A stretch of 64,000 nt of DNA from Alistipes sp. (GCA_017937765.1 JAGBCY010000010.1:26941-90940), one strand, 5' to 3'. Shown: positions 36,201-44,682, numbered from the stretch's first letter. Notes: a model not told the origin generated them from the letters alone. A program made the numbers and translations.

Positions 36201-36539
36201 CGTACCATAACCAACAACTACAACCTCGTCTACGTTGAGTGTATCTTCCTCAAGAATAATGTCATAGACCATTCTTCCCCCCCCCACAACAACGTTCTGG
36301 GGAACGTAACCGATGAAAGATACTACCAATGTCTGGCCATCGCGAGCCTCAATTGCAAATGCACCATTGAGGTCGGTAGATGTGCCGACTGTTGTACCAT
36401 CGACAACAACTGCTGCACCGATGATTGGCGAGCCTGCTGCGTCCTTAACGGTACCCTTCACTTGTTGAGCAAATGCCGAAGCAGTGCCCACGCATAAGAT
36501 CGCAAGGATCAAAGCGATTCTTTGAGTAAAGTTTTTCAT
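33297..36539 (-). CDS. SusC/RagA-family TonB-linked outer-membrane transporter
   Basis: 1080 residues. SPI signal (TASAFAQ), carboxypeptidase-regulatory-like domain (about 26-100, VKGTVKDAAGSPIIGAAV), TonB-box-like segment (VDEVVVVGYGTQKK), plug domain (NVLQGMTSGVTV ... RVRGVGSINNSEPLYIVDGM, VLKDAASGAVYGARAANGVI) and beta-barrel ending in SVGVNLTF. No STN domain, so no direct anti-sigma signalling is expected. It imports glucan oligosaccharides with SusD. A nine-G tract in codons 85-88 is a possible slippage site. First gene of the SusC-SusD-SGBP-GH16-GH3 operon. Confidence 0.95.
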   Translation of the reverse strand: MKNFTQRIALILAILCVGTASAFAQQVKGTVKDAAGSPIIGAAVVVDGTTVGTSTDLNGAFAIEARDGQTLVVSFIGYVPQNVVVGGGRMVYDIILEEDTLNVDEVVVVGYGTQKKSVVTAAISSITADDLKAQSNNRIQNVLQGMTSGVTVTAPSGAPDASAQVRVRGVGSINNSEPLYIVDGMAISGGIDYLNPNDIERIEVLKDAASGAVYGARAANGVILVTTKKGQKGRATVSYDFSYGWQNPWRKPQVLNATEYATIMNEGYINAGQAPIYDNPYEFGEGTDWVSETLNSNAPIMKHDLSIMGGSESVNYALSAGYLTHEGIVGGNFDRSNYERLTIRSNIGATVFDSSKNRDWLNKLTVQTSVSYARILSTGIEANSEYGSPLGSAITMSPLLDIYATPEEEEAYKTMYPDGYEHIVRDANGRPYTVVDGNIYNEQSNPLAFLSLPGTKYETDKFIANFVGELQLYDGLKFRSSVGVDLAFWGNHGYNKQYFLSSKRYSYNTVSAETTYDKDGNATVTDKVNYAESVSQEMNRGLQYQIENVLSYDKTFGKHSIAILLGQSAISSTSQNVGASAQGIMYPYDPYKITVNNTLGQQSDGHRNGWGSWNSIPYRLASYFGRLSYNYDERYMAEVTFRRDGSSRFGDNNKWGNFPSVSAGWNIKNEAFMDNVDWLSTLKLRASWGINGNDAIGNFVYAVYMNSGNNYVFGSGANGSEVITLGAKPSGLANPDARWEESRQTDIGLDAGFFDNRLTFTFDWYNKKTAGMLLSMPVPGYAGDSAPTGNLGDMVNRGIEFEIGWRDSAGSFNYHISANATYNTNELTYLGDDSTHLYGSSHKIGQLTRGSIGLPFPYFYGYKTDGIFQNMDEVNAHVNADGALLQPKAAPGDVRFKDLDGNGVIDDGDRTMLGKGMPDWTFGMNLGFEWKGLDFNMLLQGQAGCEIFNVSRRTDLYYVNLNKSILNRWTGEGSTNKYPRFMFDSANENYRVSDLWLEDGSFLRCRNMQIGYTLPVELTKKVAISRLRVFVMAENLFTLTKYTGCDPEVTGGNGFGTEAGIDRGVYPQSRTFSVGVNLTF
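36277..36285 (-). repeat. Homopolymeric G9 tract in the susC-like gene
   Basis: Nine consecutive C on the plus strand (G on the coding strand), reading GTG GGG GGG GGA in the regulatory-like domain. A change of one base would shift the frame about 85 codons into the protein. Confidence 0.9.
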
Positions 36540-36618
36540 AGGCTTTAAAATTATTAATTAAGTTGTTTGTGTGTGTTCTTACCATTTAGTTTGTCTGCCT
36601 CTGCCTGCCTTTGTTCGT

Positions 36619-36740
36619 CTCATTTTTGCAGCTTGCGGCAGTCTTTTATGGTTGTCGCCGTCTGCCTCATTTTTGCAGCTTGCGGCAGTCTTTTATGGTT
36701 GTCGCCGTCTGCCTCATTTCGTAGCTCGCGGCAGTCTGTT
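36619..36740. repeat. 47-bp tandem repeat, about 2.5 copies
   Basis: Copies start at 36619, 36666 and 36713. The first two are nearly identical, each containing TTTTGCAGCTTGCGGCAGTC and TGGTTGTCGCC; the third is partial and degenerate. They lie 80-200 bp upstream of the SusC-like start, in its likely leader. Confidence 0.85.
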
Positions 36741-36973
36741 TCTTTTGATATGCTCCCGTTTGCTTTTCTAGCAACCAACTACCGTTTACCTCTTGCGTCT
36801 TTGTGGATGTTCAATTGCCTACTGTATTTCGAAATATGTTTGTCTCGTTGTGATGTCTGTATGTAGCGTCCAACCCCCGGTTACGGCCGAGGCACGATGT
36901 TTGAGTATATTCTGCTGTTTTCTCTGAAGAGAAGCGGTGTGGATATGCTCTGTTTGCTACAAATTTGCTACTA

Positions 36974-36981
36974 TAAAGGTA
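36974..36981 (-). promoter_or_regulatory. Candidate -7 box for the SusC-led operon
   Basis: TACCTTTA on the minus strand, one mismatch from TAnnTTTG. If used, it gives a leader of about 430 nt that includes the tandem repeats. Confidence 0.35.
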
Positions 36982-37445
36982 AGTATTTTTTATTTTCCGA
37001 ACAAGTTTTATTTTAATAAAAAACCTCTCTATTTATTCTAAATATAGAATAAGATTTTGTTTATATTATTGTATATCAGTGATTAAGCTCTTTTTGAGAG
37101 CCTTTATTTGGTGGATTCGTGGGGGCGTATTTTTTTGCACCTCATTTGCTCTTATTCCGCACTCACGCTTATTTGTGTAAAAAAAGTGGACGATGTGGAA
37201 CGCTTAAATCACATAAATCGCATAATAATAGAGTTTTACGCTTAGCTTTCAAAATATAAAAAGTGGATTGCGATATTGATTATATGTGACTTTTGTATGG
37301 TAAATCATTATTAAAACATTCTATTTTCTTCGCCTGTGTCTGGCTTTTTCTACTTAGAAACATTACAGTGGTACAAAGACCATTTTTGTGATATCTTTTT
37401 GAAATCAGTCTCTCTGTTAAAAGTGAGTTGCTCTATAAAAATATA

Positions 37446-37481
37446 GCGAGCGAGTGTTGATCCCGATGTCAACACCCGCTC
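37446..37481 (-). terminator. Terminator of the C11 peptidase gene
   Basis: On the minus strand, GAGCG-GTGTTGA and its complement form a stem of about 12 bp with one mismatch and an 8-nt loop, followed by TATATTTTTATAG. Confidence 0.75.
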
Positions 37482-37527
37482 CATTTACTTATTGATTTGG
37501 GAATCTGAGCACGTCGTCTAATCTTCG

Positions 37528-38730
37528 TTACAACCCCAAGACGCGCTGGGCCCAGGCGGTGGCGCGCCACGCAGCGTAGGTCTCGGGGCACGATGGCTGG
37601 TAGACATAGGTCGTGAGGCCTGAGTGGCGGTTGAGGCTGATGGCACCCGCGCCCGTCGAGCTCAATATCGTTGGGCTATTGCCGACGTAGAGAAGGGCCT
37701 CGTCAAGAGCCTTGTCAAAGCGTGCCAACGATGTCGCATCTGCGATGCTCTCGATATAGTGGCCGAGGTCGAAGTATAGGTGGTAGTCGAAGTGCTCGTA
37801 TGCCTGCACTGCTGTGGCATCGACTGTGGGCTGCTCGCCACACGCGGCGTAGACCGAAGCAACGGCGTCTGCTAAGGCATCGAGCTTGCTACAGTCGACA
37901 AGTGTTATAGTGCCCGACGACTCGCGATACATCGCCATAAACTCCTCACATACAGCCTCGAGGCTATGATCGTCATACTCGAAGAGCATAGGTATAATCT
38001 TCTCGTAGGGGAATCCCGTGCCGAGCACCTCGGCGGGTGATGCTATGATGTAGTCGGCCGTGTGTCGAAGGTCGTAGAGGGCCTCGATATTGCCCATAAA
38101 GCAGGCATCGAAGAGTATGTAGTTGAAATCCAGCGTGTCGATAGCCTCGGCCAATTCGGGAATCTCCATACAATCCGCGCCATCCTGACCGTAGAACTGA
38201 GGATGAGCGATGGGCTCTGAGCCGCGCGTGCCCTCGCCAAGAACGTAGCTGTCGTAGAGTTCAGCGGGCACCCATCCACCACCGTGCGACGAGAGGATAA
38301 GTCCGTAGCTATCGGCAGGGGCCTCAGCGGCGGCGAGCGCGAGCATCTCTTTGAAGAAGGCCTTGTCGGTCGTCGCGGTATGCGTATTGTACTCCTTTAT
38401 CAGACGTTGCTTTACCATTCCGTCGTCGATGTATAACTCGGTGAGGCGCGTGTAGTTACCGCGGTCGTAGAACACCACTACGCGGCCGATACCTGTTGGT
38501 ATGTCGTAGTATGATGCGAGTATGCGCTGGAGGTTCAAATCCATAAATTCGGCGAGTCCGTTATCGCCCTGCATACAGACGATGAGCGTATGGCTCTCGG
38601 TTAGGGGCTTGGGCTCGGGCTTTGGTTCGGGTGTCGAGGGTTTGTTTCCTGTGGGCTCGTCTGTTGAGCAGGCCACAAGGAGCATTGCGAAGGTGCAAAT
38701 CAGGCTGACAACGGTTAATGCTCTTCTCAT
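37528..38730 (-). CDS. C11 (clostripain-family) cysteine peptidase lipoprotein
   Basis: About 400 residues from the ATG at 38730 (MRRALTVVS); the frame opens at 38763, but that start would leave a leader of only a few nt and an atypical signal peptide. Lipobox LLVAC and a Pro/Glu/Lys linker (PSTPEPKPEPKP). Catalytic His149 is in LSSHGGGW and Cys210 in LFDACFMG, the C11 dyad. DSYGLILSSHG and IASPAEVLGTGFPYE also fit the family. Expected at the cell surface; substrate unknown. Confidence 0.88.
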   Translation of the reverse strand: MRRALTVVSLICTFAMLLVACSTDEPTGNKPSTPEPKPEPKPLTESHTLIVCMQGDNGLAEFMDLNLQRILASYYDIPTGIGRVVVFYDRGNYTRLTELYIDDGMVKQRLIKEYNTHTATTDKAFFKEMLALAAAEAPADSYGLILSSHGGGWVPAELYDSYVLGEGTRGSEPIAHPQFYGQDGADCMEIPELAEAIDTLDFNYILFDACFMGNIEALYDLRHTADYIIASPAEVLGTGFPYEKIIPMLFEYDDHSLEAVCEEFMAMYRESSGTITLVDCSKLDALADAVASVYAACGEQPTVDATAVQAYEHFDYHLYFDLGHYIESIADATSLARFDKALDEALLYVGNSPTILSSTGAGAISLNRHSGLTTYVYQPSCPETYAAWRATAWAQRVLGL

Positions 38731-38776
38731 AACTATTAAATATAGGTATCGTTTGTTGGACAATTCTTTCGTTTCG

Positions 38777-38784
38777 CAAATGTA
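38777..38784 (-). promoter_or_regulatory. -7 box for the C11 peptidase gene
   Basis: TACATTTG on the minus strand, an exact match, about 47 bp upstream of the ATG at 38730. Confidence 0.55.
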
Positions 38785-38879
38785 AAAATATTTTTCTTTA
38801 TTGACAATGTTTTCATTAAGAAAAAATTATTTTAACAATTTTATAAATAAATTTGTTTAACTAATCGGCAGAAAATATA

Positions 38880-38910
38880 TTTGCAAATATTGTTTTTTTA
38901 CATATCTTTG
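38880..38910 (+). promoter_or_regulatory. Promoter of the two-gene lipoprotein operon
   Basis: TTTG at 38880-38883, exactly 19 bp, then TATCTTTG at 38903-38910. The leader is about 145 nt, A-rich. Confidence 0.8.
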
Positions 38911-39056
38911 CTAACGAAATAAGAAGATATTGTGAACAGAAAAAGCGATTTTTAAGTGTAAAAGACTACTATCCTAATGCTTGTGTGTCGCAGATATTTG
39001 GTATATGATTGAAAATTAGCGAGTAAACGAAATTTAATAAAACCTAATAAAAATAA

Positions 39057-40844
39057 ATGTCTATGAGAATTGGAAATCGATTAATCTTATTTTTCGCGCT
39101 TTTTGCGTTTGTGGCGACGGTGGGGTGTACCGAGAATTCGGAGCCTACGCCCACGCCAAAACCTACGCCTGATACCCCTACGGCGCAGATTGTAAAGGGT
39201 GAGGTGACGGCCACAACGGCAAGTTTTACCATCACGACGACGTTTGCCGAGGCAGCGGCTTACATCCTATATGAGGCTACTGAGAGTGAGCCTGCGGCGT
39301 CGGCTGTGATTGCGGATGGCGTTGCGGTGGAGGCGAACAAGAGTGTTGAGATAACCGTCACGGAGCTCGTGCCAGATACGGAGTATAGGGTTGTTGCTGC
39401 GGCGAAGTCGGGTGATAATACTGTTGCGTCTAAACCGCTGATCATAAAGACGTTGGCGCAGAGCGACGCACCTATTGTCAAGCCCACGGTAACGCTCACG
39501 GCTGGCGAGGTGACCGAGACGACGCTCTCGTTTACGCTCACAACGACGCAGGCGGCCGATGTTGCTTATCTCTGTCAGACGGCATCGGAGGAGGCTCCCG
39601 ATGGTGACAAGATCCTTGCCGAGGGTGTTGCAACCGAGGCTAACACGGAGAAGGTTATTACTATTGATGAGCTGATGCCCGACACTGAGTACACGATCTA
39701 TGCCGCAGCTCGTAATGACGACTACTTGGTTGAGGCAGAGGCTATTACGATGGCTACGCTCGTGCAACGACTCCCCGTTGAGTTTTCGGCGTCGGTAACC
39801 GACGATATTAGCTACGACTATATTGTGTTGAGCATCACGGCGGAGAATGTCGACGGTCTGCGCGTGGTATGCTTCCCTGCCGGAGAGCGCGATGTTACCT
39901 TCGAGCAGGCCTACAAAAATGGTTCGGATGTGCCCATCGGTGGTGAGCAACTTATACCGATTGAGGGTCTTGAACCTGAGACGGAGTATGAGATAAATAT
40001 TGTCTATGTGGTCGATGGTGAGTACGATGGCATTAAGTTGTATGCTACAACGCTTAAGGAGGTGATTACCTATCGTGTGGCTGCAACATCGGCCTCTACG
40101 GCCCACGGCTCAGGTAGCAACATCTTCGTTTCGTTCGACGATCCCGAGGCAAAGCTGCAAATGAAGGTTGACTTTTACACCTCGACGCCATACGACTATC
40201 TGATGCCCGCGCGCTACGAGCTTAAGGCTGCGAATGCCGACTACTACTTCTCGCCCTACTACACGACGCTCATCCTCGACAGTAGCACGCTGATGCCTAT
40301 CGTTGATGGCTATGTGGATGTCGTGGCTGAGCCCAACGAGGAGACTCGCGAGGTACGTTACGAGATCAGCGGTGAGTTTACGTCGGAGAATGGTGATTAT
40401 GTCGTAGTCCTTGATTATGAGGGCATTATCGAGGGCATACAGATGCCTGCCTACAATCCCGATGTTCCCGAGGGTGCCTATGTCTTTGAGGTTACCTCGT
40501 TGCCCGAACGCTACACGGGTAACGTCGTTGCCGGCGAGTACTACATCAAGTTTAGCGATGTGCTGTGGAATGAGCTGGCCCTCGATATTAAGGTCGATCC
40601 CGCGATCTGCAACGATGGCAACGATCCTCTGCCTGCGGGTAGCTACTCGTTGGCCGATGGCACCATCGACCCCTATACCTACGCTACGTTCTACAACCCA
40701 TATAGTAGCAATAACTTTGCCGAGGCTGAGGTTACGGTCGAGCGCGACGGCCTGGATTATACGATTACGTTCCTCGGAACTGATACAGCGGGTAAGCTCA
40801 TATATATGAGGTACGAGGGTGAGATTAAAAATATGGTAAAGTAA
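39057..40844 (+). CDS. Multidomain surface lipoprotein with Fn3-like repeats and two C-terminal beta-modules
   Basis: 595 residues (593 if the ATG at 39063 is used). Lipobox VATVGC and a Pro-Thr linker. Three fibronectin-III-like repeats (about 40-125, 137-225, 235-330) each end in a LxPDTEYxVxAAA-type strand. Two C-terminal modules follow (about 335-460 and 465-595) with a GxYxL ... VTV ... YxI ... YEG pattern that recurs in the next gene and at 57518. No catalytic motif is visible. A binding or adhesion role is the most that can be inferred. Confidence 0.75.
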   Translation: MSMRIGNRLILFFALFAFVATVGCTENSEPTPTPKPTPDTPTAQIVKGEVTATTASFTITTTFAEAAAYILYEATESEPAASAVIADGVAVEANKSVEITVTELVPDTEYRVVAAAKSGDNTVASKPLIIKTLAQSDAPIVKPTVTLTAGEVTETTLSFTLTTTQAADVAYLCQTASEEAPDGDKILAEGVATEANTEKVITIDELMPDTEYTIYAAARNDDYLVEAEAITMATLVQRLPVEFSASVTDDISYDYIVLSITAENVDGLRVVCFPAGERDVTFEQAYKNGSDVPIGGEQLIPIEGLEPETEYEINIVYVVDGEYDGIKLYATTLKEVITYRVAATSASTAHGSGSNIFVSFDDPEAKLQMKVDFYTSTPYDYLMPARYELKAANADYYFSPYYTTLILDSSTLMPIVDGYVDVVAEPNEETREVRYEISGEFTSENGDYVVVLDYEGIIEGIQMPAYNPDVPEGAYVFEVTSLPERYTGNVVAGEYYIKFSDVLWNELALDIKVDPAICNDGNDPLPAGSYSLADGTIDPYTYATFYNPYSSNNFAEAEVTVERDGLDYTITFLGTDTAGKLIYMRYEGEIKNMVK

Positions 40845-40888
40845 TAACACGGTCCAAGATGAAGTGTCCGAAAAATTAAAATAAGAGT

Positions 40889-42754
40889 ATGAGAAGATAT
40901 TGTTTGATGATGGTGGCGATGCTTGCGACACTCGCGTTTGCATCGTGTAAGAGTGATAATCCTGTGCCCGAGGCTAACGAGCCCACGGTGAGTATCGAGG
41001 TTAGCGATGTGGGCGTAGATAGCGCGAAGATTACTGTTGCGGCTACGGATGCCGAGGAGCTATACCTCTACTACACGGCAGAGGGTGCGCAGGTCACGAC
41101 CGAGAGCGTTAAGTCGAACGGTCGTAGGGTAGATGCCGGTGTACAGAGTGTAGATGGCTTGGAGTCTGATACAGAGTATGTTGCCTATGCGGCAGCATTC
41201 AATGGTGCGAAGAGTGCCCTTGCAAGCAAGAGCTTTAAAACGTCGGCCGAGCCCAAGGAACCGTTCGAGGGTCACGAGTTTACGAAGCTGATAGATGCGG
41301 TCTATCGCAACGACAACGCAGCCCTTGCGGGCAACTACGAGGTGATGTTCGGAAACACCACGTCGCTCGGCTGGGAGGGTGATATTCAGGTATTCCTCGA
41401 CTTGTATAACGAGGCTGATGCCGATCCGCTGAATGCCGTACTTCCGCGTGGTGAGTATGTTGCAGAGACAAATCTTGCCCCCTTTACCTATAATCCCTCG
41501 GCGTCGTACGTAGATATCGTCGTGGAGGGTGGCGAGGTGGTTACGTCGCCTATCTTCGGTACTGTTACGGTTGAGCGCGAGGGTGCTACCTATACCATCA
41601 CGGTGGAGGGTACGCTTATGTTGCTCGACGATATGGAGTTCTCGGCACGCTATGTGGGCCCCGTGCAGTTCGTTCAGGGCGGCACGTCGTCGTACGAGTA
41701 CTTCGAGGAGGATCTCGAGCTCGAGCTTACGGAGGCACAGATGCGCTACTGGGGCGGCTGGTTCTACCCCTTCTGCGACGATGTGGGTGTGGAGATGTTC
41801 TCGGGCGAGTTCGATGATAATGGCACGCTTACGGCGGGCTACTATCTCCACCTGAGCCGCGTGTTTATGCCTAAGTATGCCGACTATAATGCTGAGAGCG
41901 TGCCCCTTGCAGCGGGAACCTATGCTGTGAGAAACACGATACCTCCCGCCTCGTACTGCCTGCCGTACTACTTCGAGGGCGGTAAGATCAGCGACCTCTA
42001 TGGCGAGCGTTACTTCACGGGTACCTATTTGCAGTATGTCGAGAATGGCTTGGTTAAGAGGGCGGGCATCGTCACCGATGGCGAGTTTACCGTGGAGTTC
42101 GACGGCGCGAAGCATACTATGCAGATGAACTTCGTTACGGACAACGGCACGAAGTTGACGCTTAGCTTCTCGGGACACATCAACTCGGTGAACTACAACG
42201 ACAACGACGAGTCGATGCCCGAGCGTCCGTGGTCTACATTGACCGAGGACCACGTGTATAGCTTCCCCGCTGAGGCTCAGTGCTTTGCTTATTGCTATGG
42301 CGATACTCTGATGCCGGGCTACGATATGTGGTTTGTGATGCTCTATGGCTACAATAGCACCTATCCCGATGGATATGGCGATATGTTTACGACGGAGTTC
42401 CTCGTCGAGAAGGGTGCGCGCGACGTGATGCCCACGGGTAGGTTTACTATCACCGATGAGATCGGAAGTATGGTTATGCTCCCCGGCATTGTGGACTTCG
42501 CAGGTAACATCCTCTTTACGAATTATGGCGACCTTACGCCCGATGTCGATGGCTACTCAACGGCCGTGGCTCCAATCTCGTCGGGTGAGGTTGTTATCGA
42601 GGATTTGGGTGATGGTACCTATGGCTTTACGTTCGATATGACGGACGATGCCGGCAACAAGATTACTGGCCAGTGGAGTGGTGCTGTTGAGGCGGAGGAT
42701 ATCTCGTCGAGCGTATCATCGGCAGAGCCTAAGATGTTGTTGCGTAGCAGATAA
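40889..42754 (+). CDS. Lipoprotein with one Fn3-like domain and three beta-modules
   Basis: 621 residues. Lipobox FASC, one fibronectin-like domain (about 30-115), then three successive modules of 130-160 residues (about 125-265, 270-435, 440-605). Each has the scheme lipid-like beta strands, (L/M)PxGxY/F, a V/E-rich strand such as GTVTVEREGATYTITV, and a closing G-x-(V/I). It is a paralogue in layout of the preceding gene, 44 bp away in the same operon. Function unknown. Confidence 0.72.
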   Translation: MRRYCLMMVAMLATLAFASCKSDNPVPEANEPTVSIEVSDVGVDSAKITVAATDAEELYLYYTAEGAQVTTESVKSNGRRVDAGVQSVDGLESDTEYVAYAAAFNGAKSALASKSFKTSAEPKEPFEGHEFTKLIDAVYRNDNAALAGNYEVMFGNTTSLGWEGDIQVFLDLYNEADADPLNAVLPRGEYVAETNLAPFTYNPSASYVDIVVEGGEVVTSPIFGTVTVEREGATYTITVEGTLMLLDDMEFSARYVGPVQFVQGGTSSYEYFEEDLELELTEAQMRYWGGWFYPFCDDVGVEMFSGEFDDNGTLTAGYYLHLSRVFMPKYADYNAESVPLAAGTYAVRNTIPPASYCLPYYFEGGKISDLYGERYFTGTYLQYVENGLVKRAGIVTDGEFTVEFDGAKHTMQMNFVTDNGTKLTLSFSGHINSVNYNDNDESMPERPWSTLTEDHVYSFPAEAQCFAYCYGDTLMPGYDMWFVMLYGYNSTYPDGYGDMFTTEFLVEKGARDVMPTGRFTITDEIGSMVMLPGIVDFAGNILFTNYGDLTPDVDGYSTAVAPISSGEVVIEDLGDGTYGFTFDMTDDAGNKITGQWSGAVEAEDISSSVSSAEPKMLLRSR

Positions 42755-42782
42755 CGCGAGCAGATTAACCTCCAGACAAAAT

Positions 42783-42814
42783 GGGGATGACTAATTTACC
42801 TTATAGTCATCCCC
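42783..42814 (+). terminator. Terminator of the lipoprotein pair
   Basis: Perfect 11-bp stem GGGGATGACTA/TAGTCATCCCC, 10-nt loop, then TTATTGTTT. Confidence 0.8.
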
Positions 42815-42856
42815 TTATTGTTTCTATGTGCGGCGTGGTAGTGGCGATGAAAAGAA

Positions 42857-42901
42857 AAATCCCGAATAGGACATACTGAACGTATTGCCTATCCGGGATT
42901 T
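42857..42901 (-). terminator. Terminator of pckA
   Basis: On the minus strand, AAATCCCGGATAGG pairs fully with CCTATTCGGGATTT through one G-U pair, followed by T residues. A close relative is found at 62451-62497. Confidence 0.8.
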
Positions 42902-42934
42902 TCACTGAAGCGTCGCTAATGCGTCGCTATCACA

Positions 42935-44539
42935 TTAAAGCTGGGGACCAGCAGCTACAAGAGCCTTACCCTCCTCGTTAGTCGTGAACTTAGCGAAGTT
43001 CTTGATGAAGCGACCAGCGAGATCCTCGGCCTTGGTGTTCCACTCTGCAACATCCTTGTAAGTGTCACGAGGATCGAGGATTGCGGGATCTACGCCAGGA
43101 AGAGCCGTGGGCACCTTGAAGTCGAAGATAGGAATCTGCTTAGTCTCTGCCTTGTCGATCGAGCCATCGAGGATAGCGTCGATGATACCACGTGTATCCT
43201 TGATAGAGATACGCTTGCCAGTGCCGTTCCAACCAGTGTTTACGAGATATGCCGTAGCACCCGATGCCTCCATCTTCTTCACGAGCTCCTCACCATACTT
43301 TGTGGGGTGGAGTGAGAGGAATGCAGCACCGAAGCAAGCCGAGAACGTAGGTGTAGGCTCGGTGATACCGCGCTCTGTACCTGCGAGCTTAGCGGTAAAG
43401 CCTGAGAGGAAGTAGTACTTCGTCTGCTCGGGAGTAAGCACCGATACGGGAGGCAACACGCCGAAAGCATCAGCCGAGAGGAAGATTACCTTCTTAGCTG
43501 CGGGAGCCTTCGATACGGGCTTCACGATGTTGTTGATGTGGTAGATGGGGTATGATACACGAGTGTTCTCCGTTACCGACTTATCCGAGAAGTCGATCTT
43601 GCCATTCTCGTCAACGGTTACGTTCTCGAGCAAAGCGTCGCGACGGATAGCGTTCCAGATGTCGGGCTCGTTCTCCTGCGAGAGGTTGATAACCTTTGCG
43701 TAGCAGCCACCCTCGAAGTTGAATACGCCGTCGTCATCCCAGCCGTGCTCGTCGTCGCCGATAAGCTGACGCTTAGGATCTGTCGAGAGGGTAGTCTTAC
43801 CCGTGCCCGAGAGGCCGAAGAAGATAGCAGTCTCGCCCTTCTCGTTGGTGTTTGCCGAGCAGTGCATCGAGGCCATACCCTGCAAAGGAAGCAAGTAGTT
43901 CATATATGAGAACATACCCTTCTTCATCTCGCCACCATACCACGTGTTGATGATAACCTGCATCTTCTCGGTGAGGTTGAACACAACGGCAGTCTCCGAG
44001 TTGAGGCCGAGCTCCTTGTAGTTCTCAACCTTTGCCTTCGAAGCGTTGAGCACCACGAAGTCGGGCTCGCCATAGTTCGCAAGCTCCTCCTCGGTAGGAC
44101 GGATAAACATATTCTTCACGAAGTGAGCCTGCCAAGCAACCTCCATAATGAAGCGGATCTTGAGGCGTGAGTTCTCGTTAGCACCGCAGAAGGTATCCAT
44201 CACGTAGAGCTTCTTGTTAGAGAGCTCCTGCGATGCGAGCTTCTTAAGCTCGGCCCAAGTCTCCTTGGTTACAGGCTTGTTGTCGTTCTTATACTCCTCC
44301 GATGTCCACCAGATGGTATCCTTCGTAGTCTCGTCCATCACGAAGAACTTATCCTTAGGCGAGCGGCCAGTGTAAACGCCAGTCATAACGTTCACAGCAC
44401 CCATCTCAGTTACCACGCCCTTGTCGTAGCCAGTGAGACCCTCTTTGGTCTCCTCCTCAAACAAAGTCTCATACGAGGGGTTGTACAAAACCTCCTCGAC
44501 GCCGGTAATACCGTACTTTGACAAATCAATCGTAGCCAT
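42935..44539 (-). CDS. pckA: ATP-dependent phosphoenolpyruvate carboxykinase
   Basis: About 535 residues from the ATG at 44539 ([17 protein letters not shown]); the open frame continues upstream to 44788, but that sequence is leader and crosses the promoter. Kinase-1a motif [15 protein letters not shown] and metal/kinase-2 region [19 protein letters not shown] lie around residues 245-280; [12 protein letters not shown] and [12 protein letters not shown] are family signatures. In Bacteroidetes it mainly fixes CO2 on PEP toward oxaloacetate, succinate and propionate, which fits mutB at the right edge. Structured leader at 44594-44667. Confidence 0.95.
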   Translation of the reverse strand: MATIDLSKYGITGVEEVLYNPSYETLFEEETKEGLTGYDKGVVTEMGAVNVMTGVYTGRSPKDKFFVMDETTKDTIWWTSEEYKNDNKPVTKETWAELKKLASQELSNKKLYVMDTFCGANENSRLKIRFIMEVAWQAHFVKNMFIRPTEEELANYGEPDFVVLNASKAKVENYKELGLNSETAVVFNLTEKMQVIINTWYGGEMKKGMFSYMNYLLPLQGMASMHCSANTNEKGETAIFFGLSGTGKTTLSTDPKRQLIGDDEHGWDDDGVFNFEGGCYAKVINLSQENEPDIWNAIRRDALLENVTVDENGKIDFSDKSVTENTRVSYPIYHINNIVKPVSKAPAAKKVIFLSADAFGVLPPVSVLTPEQTKYYFLSGFTAKLAGTERGITEPTPTFSACFGAAFLSLHPTKYGEELVKKMEASGATAYLVNTGWNGTGKRISIKDTRGIIDAILDGSIDKAETKQIPIFDFKVPTALPGVDPAILDPRDTYKDVAEWNTKAEDLAGRFIKNFAKFTTNEEGKALVAAGPQL

Positions 44540-44593
44540 AATCTTGTTTTGTTTTTGTTTATTATTAGTAATCTTGTTAATCTCCCTTTTTTG

Positions 44594-44667
44594 TTTGTGG
44601 CCCCCTCGATCGTAACCACCCGCGCATCCTCGGTGGCGGGGCGCGGAACTGCTCGTGTTACCACAAA
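44594..44667 (-). promoter_or_regulatory. Structured pckA 5' leader
   Basis: Three nested helices can form in the mRNA: TTTGTG(G)/(C)CACAAA (44594-44600 with 44661-44667), GTAAC/GTTAC (44612-44616 with 44657-44661) and CCGCGC/GCGCGG (44620-44625 with 44641-44646). The element starts right at the predicted transcription start and is GC-rich inside an AT-rich leader. Ligand or protein partner unknown. Confidence 0.45.
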
Positions 44668-44674
44668 ATCGATG

Positions 44675-44682
44675 CAAAGTTA
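44675..44682 (-). promoter_or_regulatory. -7 box for pckA
   Basis: TAACTTTG on the minus strand, an exact TAnnTTTG match, giving a leader of about 130 nt. Confidence 0.6.

Larger units (their letters stand above)
36540..37445. other. AT-rich intergenic region upstream of the susC-like gene
   Basis: About 0.9 kb without a credible gene on either strand. It holds the 47-bp tandem repeats (36619-36740), a candidate leftward promoter box (36974-36981) and, from about 36960 on, low-GC sequence rich in A/T runs. An open frame over 36567-36866 is built from the tandem repeat and looks non-coding. Confidence 0.6.

Noticed and set aside
36567-36866. 99-residue ORF in the susC upstream region
   Set aside because: Its sequence is a translation of the 47-bp tandem repeats plus AT-rich DNA.
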